Origin: Ipomoea triloba
Lineage: Eukaryota > Streptophyta > Magnoliopsida > Solanales > Convolvulaceae
DNA: 64,000 bases
Assembly (NCBI RefSeq): GCF_003576645.1
Contig: NC_044925.1
Coordinates: 17,651,905-17,715,904, forward strand
Reading direction: 5' to 3'
Position 1 is the stretch's first letter. Each line of letters opens with the position of its first letter. The translations under genes were made by a program, and so were the position numbers. The notes beneath the pieces were generated by a model that was not told the DNA's origin, did no database searches, and saw only the letters and a list, made by a program, of their open reading frames with translations. Shown here piece by piece: positions 24,263-36,293 of the stretch.

Positions 24263-24975
24263 TATGCAGCCATCGACTTCACTAACAAGTCTCGAAACAG
24301 CCCCAACATTCTTCAACCCAAAGGGCATGACCTGATAACAGTACACGCCGTCAAGGATGATGAAAGCGGTCTTCTCTTCGTCTGAGTGATGCATGAAAAT
24401 TTGATGATACTCCCAGAAGGCATCCAAAACTCAATAGGGTACACCCTGCTGTCTCATCCATTAACTGATCAATCGGTAAAGGGAATGGGTCCTTAGGACA
24501 GGCTTTATTTATTTCTGTGTAATCCACACACATTCGCCAGGCAAGCAATTTGGGCACCAAGACTACATTAGCCAGCTTGTTGGGATATTTTTTACCTCGC
24601 AGATATGATTGGTTGCCAGTAAGATCTCGACCTCTTTTTTCACAAATTCCCTCTATCGATGGATAGGTACCTCTTCTTTTACACAACCGACTTGTGGCTT
24701 AGGTTGACTGCTAGCTGATGTGAAATTATAGCTCTGTCGACTCCTAGCATGTCCTCTGGGTCCCAAGTGAAGACCACTCGATTTTGACGTAGAACATTGA
24801 TAATTTCCTTCCTGACTTCTTTAGCCAGCCCGACTCTAATCTTTACCCTTCTTTTAGGGTGCAAGGGGTCGATCTCAACTTCCTCTAACTCGACAGCCGA
24901 CTTAGGGCAATTAACCAATTCCTCTCGCTCAGTTTGTCTAGAGATGGCATGTACTCGCATTTCCTTCCTTCCCAT
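24263..24975 (-). pseudogene. Tat-like gypsy reverse transcriptase, N-terminal part
   Basis: Minus strand: 24975-24679 carries the linker with VVFTWDPEDMLGVDRAI and HQLAVNLSHK. 24600-24440 reads YPNKLANVVLVPK, then MCVDYTEINKACPKDPFPLP, the core of Tat-like RT. 24360-24270 continues in a third frame with YCYQVMPFGLKN. Several frameshifts separate these parts. It lies downstream of the protease and gag parts at 25000-26660. Confidence 0.85.
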
Positions 24976-26660
24976 CCTTCGACAAGCCTAGAGATAACAA
25001 TCTCGGGATACTCTCTAATCACAACGGGCCATCCCAATTCCACTCTCCAATCCCGACCGTCCAAGTATCATGTTGTGGAAACATGCTAGGTCTACCATGA
25101 TGAACTCCATATCCATCTTACTCGCACTCGAGTAGGTTCCAAGCTCAACCGACAGCTTGATGGAGCCTTCCGCTCAATGGAATCCCTGGTGAACCCTGCC
25201 AAGGGAGTCTAGACCAGCTTGGGACTATCACGACATAAACCCAACTTGTTGAAAGCCTCCAAGTAGAGGATGTTAACACTACTACCCCTATCCACCAAGA
25301 CCCGATAGTCCCATTCACGTCCATAGCTATTACCAGGGCGTCCTAGTGCGGTACTTGACCTCTCGGTAAGTCATCATCTGTAAGTATGATTGGTTCTCGA
25401 CAAACCTTCCTCATATCCGTCGTAGATGGTTCCAACATAAAACTAACAAGCCCACAAGCCTTGCGCGAGCCCGAGGAATCTCATCCCTCTGGTCCCCCAA
25501 AGATCACATTGATGAACGACTTGTGTTTCCAGTTAACCTCCTCTTCTTCAAAGGTAGGTTGCTTGCCCTTGTCCCAACTACTAGTAGTTGGTAGATCTAC
25601 TCCTTTCATTCTGCAAGGGTAGCCATCTCCTCAATTAATCGATGATAACAGTAATACCTCTGAGGCACACTTCCTAGGACCAAAACATCCAACCGATCAC
25701 TTAGTTTAAGGGTAGGCAGCAATAGTAAAGTCTCCTTGACTTCTTGCATCGGCTGGCCTAACACGGGCCGGAAATGAGGGGCACCCAATTTTTCAAGAAC
25801 CCACCTCGAATTCGGTTGACTCGGTTGCTCATTCTCCAATCTTCCCCTCAGGTCAATTTTTGGCTTTTAGAGCTCGTTCCTCCAGTCTCCTATTGTCTAT
25901 TTTGCTTGATAGCTTCCTCTATGTCAGCACGCTTATTAGCCCTTTGAATGGCTTCATCATAGGTCTTTAGTCTTTCATCATGGAGATCTGCAAACAACTT
26001 GCCAAACCTGAGTGACTAAATAAAGAAAGTGAGAGCAGTCTGATCATCAACCCCTTCGACTGCCTGCATCTCGCGTTGCCATCTAGCCGAATATGTTCTC
26101 AAGGACTCGCCTTCATCCTACTTGATAGAAGACATGTGTAACAGGTTACGTTGAGGCTTGATGTTCTCCGCGTAATTGGTCAAGAAGCAGTTGGCCAACT
26201 CCTCAAAAATCCCGATGGACCAAGGTAGAAGGGATAGGAACTACCTTTAGGCTGATCCGTTCAGTGTTGGGAGGAATTCTCGGCACATAAACAGCTCCTC
26301 CACTCTAAGAACTTTCATCTTCGCCTGGTAACTAATCAGGTGCTCTCTAGGATTGCCCGTCCCACCAAACGTCAGATGTTCCAAGAACTTAAACTCAACT
26401 GGCGCTTTGTAGGCCAGTATTTCAGGTGTGAAGGGCGAAGTAGTCAACAAGGAACAGGATGGCAGTGACGTATTTCTTGTGCCAACCTGACCACATCCTC
26501 TTGCCCAAAGACCGACTTTTCAGGGGTCTCGGCACTACTTTCCACAATAAAAAAAAGTTCTTACTCTCTTTTGCTTGTAGCCTCTCTCCTCCATTCGTGC
26601 CTATTTCTAGGCTCATAAACAATTGTCGACTCTCTCCTGTGTCTAGTCAATAGTTGACCA
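24976..26660 (-). pseudogene. Tat-like gypsy gag and protease region
   Basis: On the minus strand gag begins near 26660. 26450-26247 reads PFTPEILAYKAPVEFKF, then LTFGGTGNPREHLISYQ, and MCREFLPTLNGSA, typical of Tat gag. 26230-25870 continues with a GESLRTYSARWQREM-like stretch and stops. 25840-25606 is a degraded linker. 25330-25010 has fragments of an aspartic-protease region (a VDLACFHNMILG-like stretch). Many stops are present. The upstream LTR of this element was not found; beyond 26660 the sequence changes to Athila-like material. Confidence 0.75.
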
Positions 26661-26789
26661 GGCGCCCAGTTAGCCCCCTATCAAAGGCCGAGCGGTTAAG
26701 AGCACCAAGTCCTGATCTTGAACGTTCAGGACTGAGGTGTCGATTTCTCCCCTCGAGCCCCCTTGTTCAGAGGGTCGAATGTTTTTCGT

Positions 26790-27440
26790 ATGTCAAAGAT
26801 GAAATGTAGGAATAAACCTCGGGTTTATATCGTCTCTCGTGGATGACAAATTAGAGAGTTTTACATGAATTTACTAGGAATACATGGATAAGAGGCCACT
26901 AAAAGTGATAATGGTCATTGTAGTGATGTGAAATTTCACTCAAAAGAAACAATGTAAAACTTGCAATTGAAATGAAATAGGATTGGATAGGTCTTCCTAA
27001 GCCTTGCATTCATGGATCTAGGATGGAATTGGTTCAACACACTATGAATTCTAAGGAAGATCAAAGCCACACACACCAAGTTGCATAGACCTTAGACTCC
27101 TATATCCTCATTCAGCTAGGGCATTTTATCGAACACATTACCTATGACTCCTTCCAGACCTAGTCCTCTTGGATCGTAGGGCAAGAATTGCACACAAGCA
27201 AGGCAATTGCAAACTCACAATCTCTTGTCATATTCACAACCTTAAATTCCTAATCTATTGAGGCCTACAACAAATTAGGGTCATGACAAAGAATGTATGC
27301 AACAAAGAGATTCATAAGGCATTAATCCAATCCTTTGAGCAATGAAGTGGCTAGAATGCAAGAGCTAAAGAAATTCCAATCCAATCCTAAGCTAACTAGC
27401 CACACATCATCATGTGGCTTTGAACAAAACCTAATTCACG
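26790..27440 (-). mobile_element. Athila-like 3' LTR fragment
   Basis: It contains the LTR word order seen in other copies: a start with ATGGATGACAAATT-like text, then caccaagttgc, cctcattcagct, gggcattttatcgaacac around 27070-27140. The ends are not clear. It borders the PPT-side internal region of the second Athila-like element (27440-44634, minus strand). Confidence 0.55.
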
Positions 27441-27639
27441 TGTTGGAATGAGGGGGACATGTGTGAGATCAAATTGAGTAGAGTCCTTCATTTTATGGGG
27501 CAAGTATGTTGAATTATGCACAACCTTTCAATACCTCAATAGCTAGGGGATGATACACTTCATAGGATAAGAAAATTAAAATGCAAGGGCACTCTTCTCT
27601 CAAACATAGCTTCAAGCAAGCATTTTCAAAATTTGGTTC

Positions 27640-28420
27640 ACCTTCTATTTTCAATGGGCCTTCAAGTCGATACCATTAGTGGGAACTATGTACACACTAC
27701 AAGTCTACAACCAACATCCACCAAATACGCCAAAGCCCAACATATGAAAGTAAAGTGAAGGTAGGAAATGGGCCTCTCACTACCAATGGCTTCGGCGGCA
27801 CTCTTTTCTTCTCAACCCCCTAGATGACGCCATCAGGAACCCGACTTCACATGGAGCTCCATGTTTTTCCAAAGATCGATGCAATGGGTACCCAATTCTT
27901 AGCGGGGTGGGTCACCTCCTCTCGATTTTCTCATCTTCTAGGATAACGACGTTGGGACAGCCGACTTTATGTAGAGCTCTACGCTTTTTCAAAGATGATG
28001 CAATGGTTGCCCCAAACCCTAGCAAGACGACTCACCTCTTTTCTTACCTCAAGGAGTGGCCATTTTTTCTCTACCTTTTACTTTCTTTCATCATGACTAC
28101 CCCTCTTGCCTTTTTCTTTGGAATTAGGGGTTCACACTCTTTTTCACCAAAGCTCACCTTTTGCCCCATACCCAACCAAGATTCATTCGATTCCGAGCCT
28201 TGCTTCAATTATCTTTCTAAAGTTGAGGGGTTTACACTTCCACTTCAAGAGATCTTTGACCAAGGTCAAAAGAAAATACAAGGTAAACATCACACAAGCA
28301 TGCAAAGATATATATATAACCCTATTTTGGCCCTATTGCATTCTCACTTTTGGTGTACAAGGCACATCCCGAAGTGTTTGAAGAATTTTCTTTAAATGGT
28401 TGTTCACAATACAACATACT
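27640..28420 (-). mobile_element. 3' internal region of an Athila-like element, with paired palindromes
   Basis: It matches the region next to the 3' LTR of the element at 45192-56625 (46740-47390): AGTGGGAAC, then two ~120-bp units each carrying ACCCGACTT, a palindrome and TTTTTC...GATGCAATGG, then CTCAAGGAGTGGCCAT. Palindromes: CATGGAGCTCCATG at 27850-27863 and GTAGAGCTCTAC at 27971-27982. No credible protein is encoded. It is probably 3' untranslated RNA of the element. Confidence 0.6.
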
Positions 28421-28904
28421 TCCAACATAAAATAGACAACACCACACATTTCCATTTCACACATAACTCAATTGTGCCAACATTTTAAACATGAGAACTA
28501 CAACCTAAGGTGCACTTATCGAATGAAATTCAAAAAGCACAAAGTGCACCCTTTCCACACTTTAAAATGAACACCGTGCTCGATGTTATAAGCACAAAAG
28601 ATCACGAGAAAAATGAGACAAATGGATAGACACATACATATTTCCACACTTTAAAACAAAAGATAGGGGAATAAACAAAGTGAAGCATGATAGAACACCT
28701 TTCCACACTTTAAAAGTGAAGCAAGGTGGGATTTTAGGGCTCAAGACTACTCCCTTTCTTTGCCTTTGGATGGAGGTTTCACAAGGCAAGCGCTCCTTCT
28801 TCTTTCTTGTCCATGGGATGGCTCAAGCTCCGGAGGTGGAGTAGAAACGAAGCTAGCATCGTCAATTATGCCTTGTTCCTTCAAGTAGTCCACATAATTC
28901 GGGT

Positions 28905-29150
28905 CTAGAGAGGGTGTTTCAACCCCCCCCCCCCCATTATGGTTTGCTCCTTGTGGGCTAGGGGTTCATCCTCCTCTTCACTCGAAGATAAGACAAGAGG
29001 ATTATTGGAGGCATCCCCTACTTTGTAGCCTCCCGCGGCCGCCTTCAATGCTTTTAGTTTTTCCATTCTTTCCTTCTCCATCTTCCTTCGGGAGATTCTC
29101 CTTCCTTCATCACAAGACTTCTTTTCCATTTTCCTGTACAAAAAGCTCAA
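28905..29150 (-). pseudogene. short charged ORF (ORF2-like) of the Athila-like element
   Basis: It encodes a basic N-half (RRISRRKMEKERMEK), then GGYKVGDASNNPLVL and an acidic Ser/Glu run. A similar order (RRISEQARMEMLRA, GGHEIGDTSTNPIIL, acidic run) is found at 59910-59521 in the SIRE-like copia region. It lies downstream of the palindrome array at 29425-29612, in the place where Athila-like elements carry a second ORF. A 10-C run at 28922 follows the frame. Function unknown; it may be a piece of an env-like ORF. Confidence 0.45.
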
Positions 29151-29226
29151 AACACATGTTTTTCAAGGTAGTGGTCTACTTCTCTCTTTGTTATATGAAT
29201 TCCCTACATTGGTTAAAGGATGAAGA

Positions 29227-29238
29227 CATATATATAGC
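29227..29238 (-). promoter_or_regulatory. possible internal TATA box
   Basis: The minus strand reads GCTATATATATG, about 190 bp downstream of the palindrome array at 29425-29612 and about 75 bp upstream of the ORF starting at 29150. Inferred from position only. Confidence 0.3.
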
Positions 29239-29424
29239 ACAAAGGGACAATGGAAATGACATAAAAACCAAGATTCCTCCTCATATGATAAGCATAGGTA
29301 GCTTTTAGGAGGGAATCTCTGCAACATATCATAGCATTGGTCACATCCAAGCACTAGGGGACAAGATTGCTCTTGAAGAGATCAAATTGTACTTCATTTT
29401 CGGCACCTTTCAACATACCCTAAT

Positions 29425-29612
29425 CCACGACCCTATCCACGATCGTGGGGCGGTCGTGGACTAGAAACAGAAACTCCCACGAGCTTAGTCCATGCTCGTG
29501 TGCAAAATGTGGATCAGAAATAGAAACTCCCACGAGTTGATCCACGATCGTGGATGGAACGTGGATTGAGAACAAAAACATCCACATCTAATCCACATTC
29601 GTGGGTCATTTG
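29425..29612 (-). repeat. palindrome cassette array (4 units), CCACGATCGTGG type
   Basis: Units start at 29425, 29477, 29530 and 29582 (spacing 52, 53, 52). Cores include CCACGATCGTGG twice, and each unit is closed by CCACG/CA and CGTGG/TGTGG arms. Spacers are alike: ACTAGAAACAGAAACTC, ATCAGAAATAGAAACTC, ATTGAGAACAAAAACAT. The right arm of unit 4 is cut by the insertion at 29613 and resumes at 40432 (TGGG). Confidence 0.88.
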
Positions 29613-31197
29613 TGTAACACCCCAATTTTCATAACTAAAATTTTCTTTACAATATTCTTTTTCTTAATTGACAATTTATTAAAATTATTGCGGAAGCACT
29701 AATAGCCAATAGAAAACGGGTGTTACCGCCACGCTCAGGTATCTCTCCTATACCTAAACGCTAAGGCTAAACTTACAATATCAAATATTCTCACAAGTCC
29801 AACTTAATACAAATGAAAATAAATAATATACAACCAATCATTCTTCATATATCAAATCTCCACAAAGTCTATTCTTAAATAGACTAATCCAAAGCGTCAT
29901 CTCGAATCCTTATTGATGTTCACCTGTAATATCATTTAATACAAAAACAAAGTGTAGACAAAAATTAGCATAAGCTAAGTAAGAATCACTTCACCCCGTA
30001 AAATATAAGCTTGGATTTTATTATTTTAAAAACTTGTATACTTATACACTTTTCCAAAATACATATGTGGAGGTACACTTTTCATAGTATAGAGAATTAA
30101 TATTTATAAATGGAGAATTAACAATCTCATCAAATCCACTTAGAATCTGGACCAATACCTATGTGTACACCCCCAGAGTATTCCAAGCCACTGGGTAGTA
30201 TATGATCCAAGTAGCACACCGGCTACCCCACCACTTAACCAATTTGGAAACTGAATCATAACCTATGTAATACACCCTCATGGGATTCCAAGCCCAATGA
30301 GTAGTAATTAGTCCAAGTGAACAGTAGTTACTTTTACTGAACACCACACAAAATAATGGTTTTCTAAAATAGATTATTTCTTCACAAATAAATACTTTCT
30401 CCAACTTTCTCCACAAAAATATAGTTTCTCAAAAATACATTTTCTCCGCATAATTTCTCAAAAAATAAATATTTGGTCCAAAATAGCGTTAATACAATTT
30501 CACCATACTAATATGTATAACACCAAAATTCCAAGCCACACATTTACACAACACACGGGTTTGACCCGTCAAAATTCATTCTCGATAATTCGAGAATCAC
30601 ACACATAATATGCAACGTACTAGTGATCACATGGACGTTATATAATGCACATACTTTTCTAAAACACAAAATTTTGATATCATATCATACAAAAATATTT
30701 ATAAATATTGGGGCAAAATATTTAATTTTAGTGAACATGAAATCTTACCTTTGAAGCCCAATACTCTTATCAAATACCTAAAGTAACATCCTAGCCACTT
30801 TGATAGGCAACCTGTGAACCAATCAAATCTATACTATATATAAAAACAATATCCTCCTCCCAAATTTTCCCCCCAAAATTTAGGGGTATTTTGGTAAAAT
30901 CATTTATTTTATTTATTTATTAATTTTATTATTTTATTAATTATCCATCCTATAATATTATTATGGTAATATGATAATGATAATATGATAATATGGTAAT
31001 ATTGTTAATATTAATGGGTGATGGGTGATTGATGATATATAATTGATAATTGATAATATGGTATATGGTTTATTCTTAATATTAATATATTAATATATAA
31101 TATATTAATATATACTAATATTAATTAATTAATTGGTGATTATTTTAAAAAAGAATAATTAATTGGTGATTGGTGATTAGTGATATGGTAATATTGT

Positions 31198-31254
<57 letters not shown>

Positions 31255-31467
31255 TTAATATTCATTAATTAATTGGTGATTGGTGATTGGTGATTAGTGA
31301 TATGGTAATATTGTTATATATTAATATTGATATTGATATTAATTAATTAATTGGTGATTGGTGATTAGTGACATGATAATATTGTTAATATTAATTGGTG
31401 ATATATTCCTATTCCTAATACATGTATTGTAATATAATATATGTAATATGTAATAGCATAAAATTTG

Positions 31468-31860
31468 CTATTTAAATAGAGCATTTTGCTTGACATTGTT
31501 AATAGCCACCGCTTTCTCAATAGCCACGTACGTGTATTCCTGTACTCTCTTATTTACACCAAATAGTGACGCTTCTTATGCAAGTTCTCCTCTCTTTTGT
31601 TCCAGCGGATCTCAACCATGTTTTCTTCTCTTCTTCTCCGACCATCTTCGGCATCAACTGCGACCTTATAGCGGCTCCAGCGAACATCAGTTCTGGCGTT
31701 AGCTTTCAGCGACATGATGCTCAAATCAATCTAATCAATCCTAAACAACCTAGCAGTGATACAATCTATGATTATATTCATGGAAGGGAAGAAATTCTGG
31801 AAGAGTTGTAGAAAGAAGAAATCATCAGGCGTGGGTATCATCAGGAGTTGTATAATGCCA
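31468..31860 (+). other. exon-like coding segment inside the Helitron, unknown
   Basis: A TATA-like CTATTTAAATAG (31468-31479) is followed by a balanced-composition segment unlike the AT-rich surroundings. Two overlapping open frames start at 31490 and 31566. The second ends ...IHGREEILEEL before TAG at about 31809, and the frame continues with KEEIIRRGYHQELYNATD. It looks like a captured gene piece, but I do not recognise the family. Confidence 0.35.
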
Positions 31861-33812
31861 CTGATTTGAATTTCATATGAATATGCTACGGTATTTTACT
31901 TGTGGGCCAATATGATTAGTAGAAAATTATAATTATTTAATTTTCTACTAAAAAAGTAAATAGACGTAATCCACAATTTATGGGATTGGATTATTGTGGG
32001 TCACGTCTATTACTAACATGGTCACGTCCTTTTTAGTACTCAAAAATAGAAAATTAAATAATTATAATTATATTTGGTAAAAAACTATTAATAATAATAA
32101 ATTCTATCATAATAATTATAATAATAATCATAATCATAATTAATAATAACAAATTATAACCAATTATAATATATAATTACCATAAACATTTTTCAGTGGT
32201 ATTACATTAAGTATAATGCACGTATATGTATTAATCTATAATCTATAATAAAATACAAATTTATTATATTTTAGTTTCTAACCATTTATAACCAAAATTC
32301 AAATGGTAATATCCTACTAACGTGGTCAATCTCACCCCATTTTATTCATATAATTATTTTGGTTATAAACATTAATGCACGTATATGTAATAAAATACAA
32401 ATTTATTATATATTAGTTTCTAACCATTTATAACCAAAATTCAAATGGTAATATCATACTAATGTGGTCAAACTTACTCCATTTTATTGAGTAATAGACG
32501 TGACCCACAATTTATGGAATTAGATTCTTTTTGCATAGGACTTAATGAGCAATAGTTATTTTTGTTAGAAATTATTTTGGTTATATACATTAATGGACGT
32601 ATATGTATTAATCTATTAATCTATAATCTATATCTATACTATATATAAAAGTAAAATCTTCCTATTTCATTTTTTCGCTCAAACTTTTGTAATCAATTGA
32701 TTAAATATTTTATTAGTCAAATGTTTAATAAAACTTATTTTTAAGAAAATGTAAAATGGAAATTAACTAATATCTATTAATTGGTAATATTGTTTATATA
32801 TTTACGTATCAATAATATTAATAAAAGAAAAATTATCCCCTTCAACTTTCCTGCACAAACTTATATTATTAATTAATTGGTCAAAATATTAATAAAATTG
32901 GTAACAAAATTTTATTTACCAAATTATCGGAATAATTAAATCATTATAATTGTGAGAATAATGGAAACAAATTCTGTGTAATTTTATAATAAAAAATAAT
33001 TTATTAATTATTACTTACATCAATAATACTAATTCGAATACTGATCTGGACTTCTATATCTATACTACTATTAATAAAAAATAAAATAATCCTTTGTGAA
33101 AATCCCGCCGAAACAATAGTAAAGATAAAATAAAAAAAGAAAAGCTGATATTACTAATTGATTGAAAATATAAAAAGATCCTAATCTATACTATATATAA
33201 AAGTAAAATACTCCTATTTCATTTCCCGTCCAAACTTTTATAGTCAATTAATTAAATATTTTATTGGTTAAATAATTAATAAAGCTTATTTTGTAAGAAA
33301 ATGTAAAATGAAAATTAACAAATATCTATTAATTTTTAATATTGTTTTTATATTTACATATCAATACTATTAATAAAAGTAAAATCATCTCCTTCAACTT
33401 TTTTGCACAAACTAATATTATTAATTAATTGGTCAAAATATTAATAAAGTTTAATTGGTAACAAAAATTTTATTTCCAAATTCTCGGAATAATTAAACCA
33501 TTACAATTGTGAGAATAATGAAAACAAATTTTACATAATTTTATAAGAAAAATAATTTATTAATTATTATTTACACCAATAATAATAATTCGAATACTTA
33601 TATATACTTCTATATTTATACTACTATTAATAAAAATAAAATAATCCTTTGTGAAATTCATACTACTATTAATAAAAATAAAATAATCCTTTGTGAAATT
33701 CACGCTCAAACAATAGTAAAGATAAAATGAAATAGAAAACTGATTTTACAAATTGATTGAAAATATAAAAGGAATAGAAAACTGATTTTACAAATTGATT
33801 GAAAATATAAAA

Positions 33813-34116
33813 GGAATAAGGTTCAAATTGGCCATTGAACGTAACCTGAAAGTGCAATTAGGCCATTGAACAAAAAAAAAGTGCAATTAGGCCACTGAAC
33901 ACTCCAAATGTATGCAATTTTACCCGATAGTAGGTTACTATCCATTTCATCAGGTTACTTGCTTACATGGACCGTGAATTCACATTTTAAAATAATTTTT
34001 AATAACAAACTATTAAAATAAAAAATTAAAATAATTTAAAAATTAAAATTAAAAATACACACACACACACCGTAATAAAGCAAAAGTTGTTTTGTGAAAG
34101 AAGTTGAGTTTCCGTA

Positions 34117-34165
<49 letters not shown>

Positions 34166-34167
34166 TA

Positions 34168-34198
<31 letters not shown>

Positions 34199-34516
34199 AA
34201 TTTGATTCATCCACAAGTTTCTAATTAAGGTGGTAAGGGTATTCTTAAAGGGGGGAAGGTGTGGTGGTGGCCACAGATTTTTTTTTTTAAAAATTATTTT
34301 AATTTTTTATTTTAATAGTTTATTATTAAAAATTATTTTAAAATGACAACTCACCGTCCACATAAGCAAGTAACCTGAAAAAATGTATAGTAACCTGCTA
34401 TCAGGTGAAATTGCATACGTTTAGAGTGTTCAGTGGCCTAATTGCACTTTTTTTTTTGTTCAATGACCTAATTGCACTTTCAGGTTACGTTCAGTGGCCA
34501 ATTTGAACCTTATTCC
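33813..34516. mobile_element. Mutator-like MITE, TSD AATATAAAA
   Basis: Long terminal inverted repeats (about 100 bp) start GGAATAAGGTTCAAATTGG and end in the complement. The 9-bp sequence AATATAAAA lies on both sides (33804-33812 and 34517-34525), the duplication size of Mutator-like elements. The middle contains (TAA)n and (AAAT)n microsatellites (34118-34199) and no coding. At the left junction a 42-bp tandem duplication includes the first two bases of the MITE, so it formed after insertion. Confidence 0.88.
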
Positions 34517-34558
34517 AATATAAAAAGATCCCAATGAAAAAGTAAATGGAAATTAGGC

Positions 34559-36292
34559 AAATTGGAAAAAGAAAAAGGATATTACTAATTGACTGAAAAT
34601 TATTTAGAAACTTTAAAAAAAATTAATTACATATTCCTTTGAAAACTTTAAATTATTTAAACTTTTAAAAAATTAGTTAAACATGGATTGTTAGATTTTT
34701 TATAATAATTACAATTAATTCATTCAAATATGGAGGAGGAAGAAAAACTAAATGCGATATGGTGAAAATGAATAAATTTAAGATATAAAAGTATATATAA
34801 TTGCACATATATTAGTGTAATTTACTAATAATAATAATTGCATAATAATTATTATGGTAATTAAACTAAACATTGGTTGTTGAATTTATTTTTTAATAAT
34901 TATAATTAAATTATTTCTCATTTTTCAATACTTATTGTAGTAATAATATAATTACATAAGTCATATTACATATCGATCTTTTAAAGATAATTGTAGACAA
35001 ACAAGTCATATATTATTCAATTAATTGAGTAATACTTTTGCACTAATCTTATAATCAAATAAATGTACACGTTCAATATTAGAATTTTTTATAATTTCAC
35101 CTTTATTTTTATTATCTAAATATACAATAAAAAATTTATCCATGCATTGCACGGGTAATTGGACAATTATTTGCTCTAATTCAAGCAAGGAGAACATCAG
35201 AAAACATAATCGATCCAACCAATTTCATCAATTGCACTATATAATATCCGATGTTATAATTTATATAATTGTATATCAATCCAAATATTATAATAAATCT
35301 ATTCCGTGCAACACACGGGCGAAAATAATACTAATAATAACATCATTATTATTTCATGATTGTCGAATAACTCTACTACTTTCTCAACCTATTAAAGCTC
35401 TACTGAGGCTCGAACTCACCACCTCCCGTATAAAGAGAAGGGTTTGATGCCACTGGACCACCAGGTCCTTGGCCATATTCTAATCCATAATTACATCAAC
35501 TCAACATCATTACTTAAATTATTGTTATAACAGCCTTTATATGAACATCATAATCAAGACCCACTTCATCAGTAAGCTGCCTTCAATATTATAACCATTA
35601 TACTACTCCATCTCATCAGTTTTAACACATAGTATGTTTCGCCATTTTCATCATATTCATCAATAATTCTTATCCTCATCGTCTTTAATCTACCAATAAC
35701 AAACCCAAATTTAAACAAAAGAATTTTGAGAGTAGAAACAATTACCTGAAGTAGTGAATGATATGATTCTTGTCACGATTGAAGAAGATATACGAATAGA
35801 TTGAAAATCATGATGAAAGAGTAGTGTGAGAGATGATGAATGAATGCCCAAGTCTGTGAAATTTCTACTGTTTTTACTGCCAAAGAGAGGGACATGGCAG
35901 AGGCCGAGAGAGACTTTGAGAGAGATGGAGAGAGAGACCGTGAGTGATTGCTAATGATACGCAATATATACCAGGAATATGATAGATTTGTAACACCCCA
36001 ATTTTGATAACTAAATTTTCCTTAATATCTTTTTTAATTGAAAATTTACTAAAATCAATGCGGAAGCTTTTACTAACCAAAAGAAATGGGGTATTACCGT
36101 CACGCTTAGGCATCTTTCCTATACCCAAACGCTAATGGGGTATTACCGCCACACTTAGGCATCTTTCCTATACCCAAACGCTAAGGCTAATACTGACAAC
36201 TTACAATAAATAATCCAATTCAAACTTAATACATTTAAATACATTTACAACAATGAATAGATAAATAAACTCCTCATAAATAATAAATCTTC
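34559..36292. repeat. left copy of a 1.73-kb duplication, ends at an N
   Basis: This stretch and 36294-38026 are identical as far as I can follow them, apart from one base in an A-run near the start. The left copy ends exactly at the single unknown base at 36293. It carries the Helitron 3' end (35304-35334), the SINE piece and the first 304 bp of the right LTR. Most likely an assembly artefact. Confidence 0.85.
35400..35470 (-). mobile_element. tRNA-derived SINE head
   Basis: On the minus strand an A-box-like TGGTCCAGTGG (35460-35450) is followed 32 nt later by a B-box-like GAGTTCGAGCC (35417-35407). The spacing and sequences fit an RNA polymerase III promoter in a tRNA-related SINE. It does not fold as a complete tRNA, and its tail is unclear. 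The same piece recurs at 37134-37204 in the duplicated copy. Confidence 0.6.
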
Positions 36293-36293
36293 N
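36293..36293. other. assembly gap or unknown base
   Basis: The only N in the window, exactly between two near-identical 1.73-kb copies. Confidence 0.95.

Larger units (their letters stand above)
30828..35334 (+). mobile_element. Helitron nest (non-autonomous)
   Basis: The left end TCTATACTATATATAAAA at 30828 follows an A. The right end is CTAA (35331-35334) followed by T, 12 bases after a hairpin CCGTG-caaca-CACGG (35304-35318). These are the classical Helitron signals: 5' TC, 3' hairpin plus CTRR, insertion between A and T. Further 5' ends occur at 32633, 33059 and 33185, and a second 3'-type hairpin (CATGCATTGCACGG) at about 35142-35156, so several copies are nested. No Rep/helicase is present. 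The rest is AT-rich, with simple repeats at 31205-31250. Confidence 0.75.

Noticed and set aside
26685..26765. tRNA-like stretch with GGCCGAGCGGTTAAG
   Set aside because: It resembles a D-arm of a Leu or Ser tRNA, but I found no acceptor stem pairing and no proper TpsiC arm. At best a decayed remnant.
29425..29612. CRISPR-like array (about 34-bp repeats, about 17-bp spacers)
   Set aside because: Plant DNA. The palindromic units vary and the spacers are alike, the reverse of a CRISPR array. No cas genes are present.
35400..35470. tRNA gene
   Set aside because: A and B boxes are present, but the sequence does not fold into a full cloverleaf. Called a SINE head.
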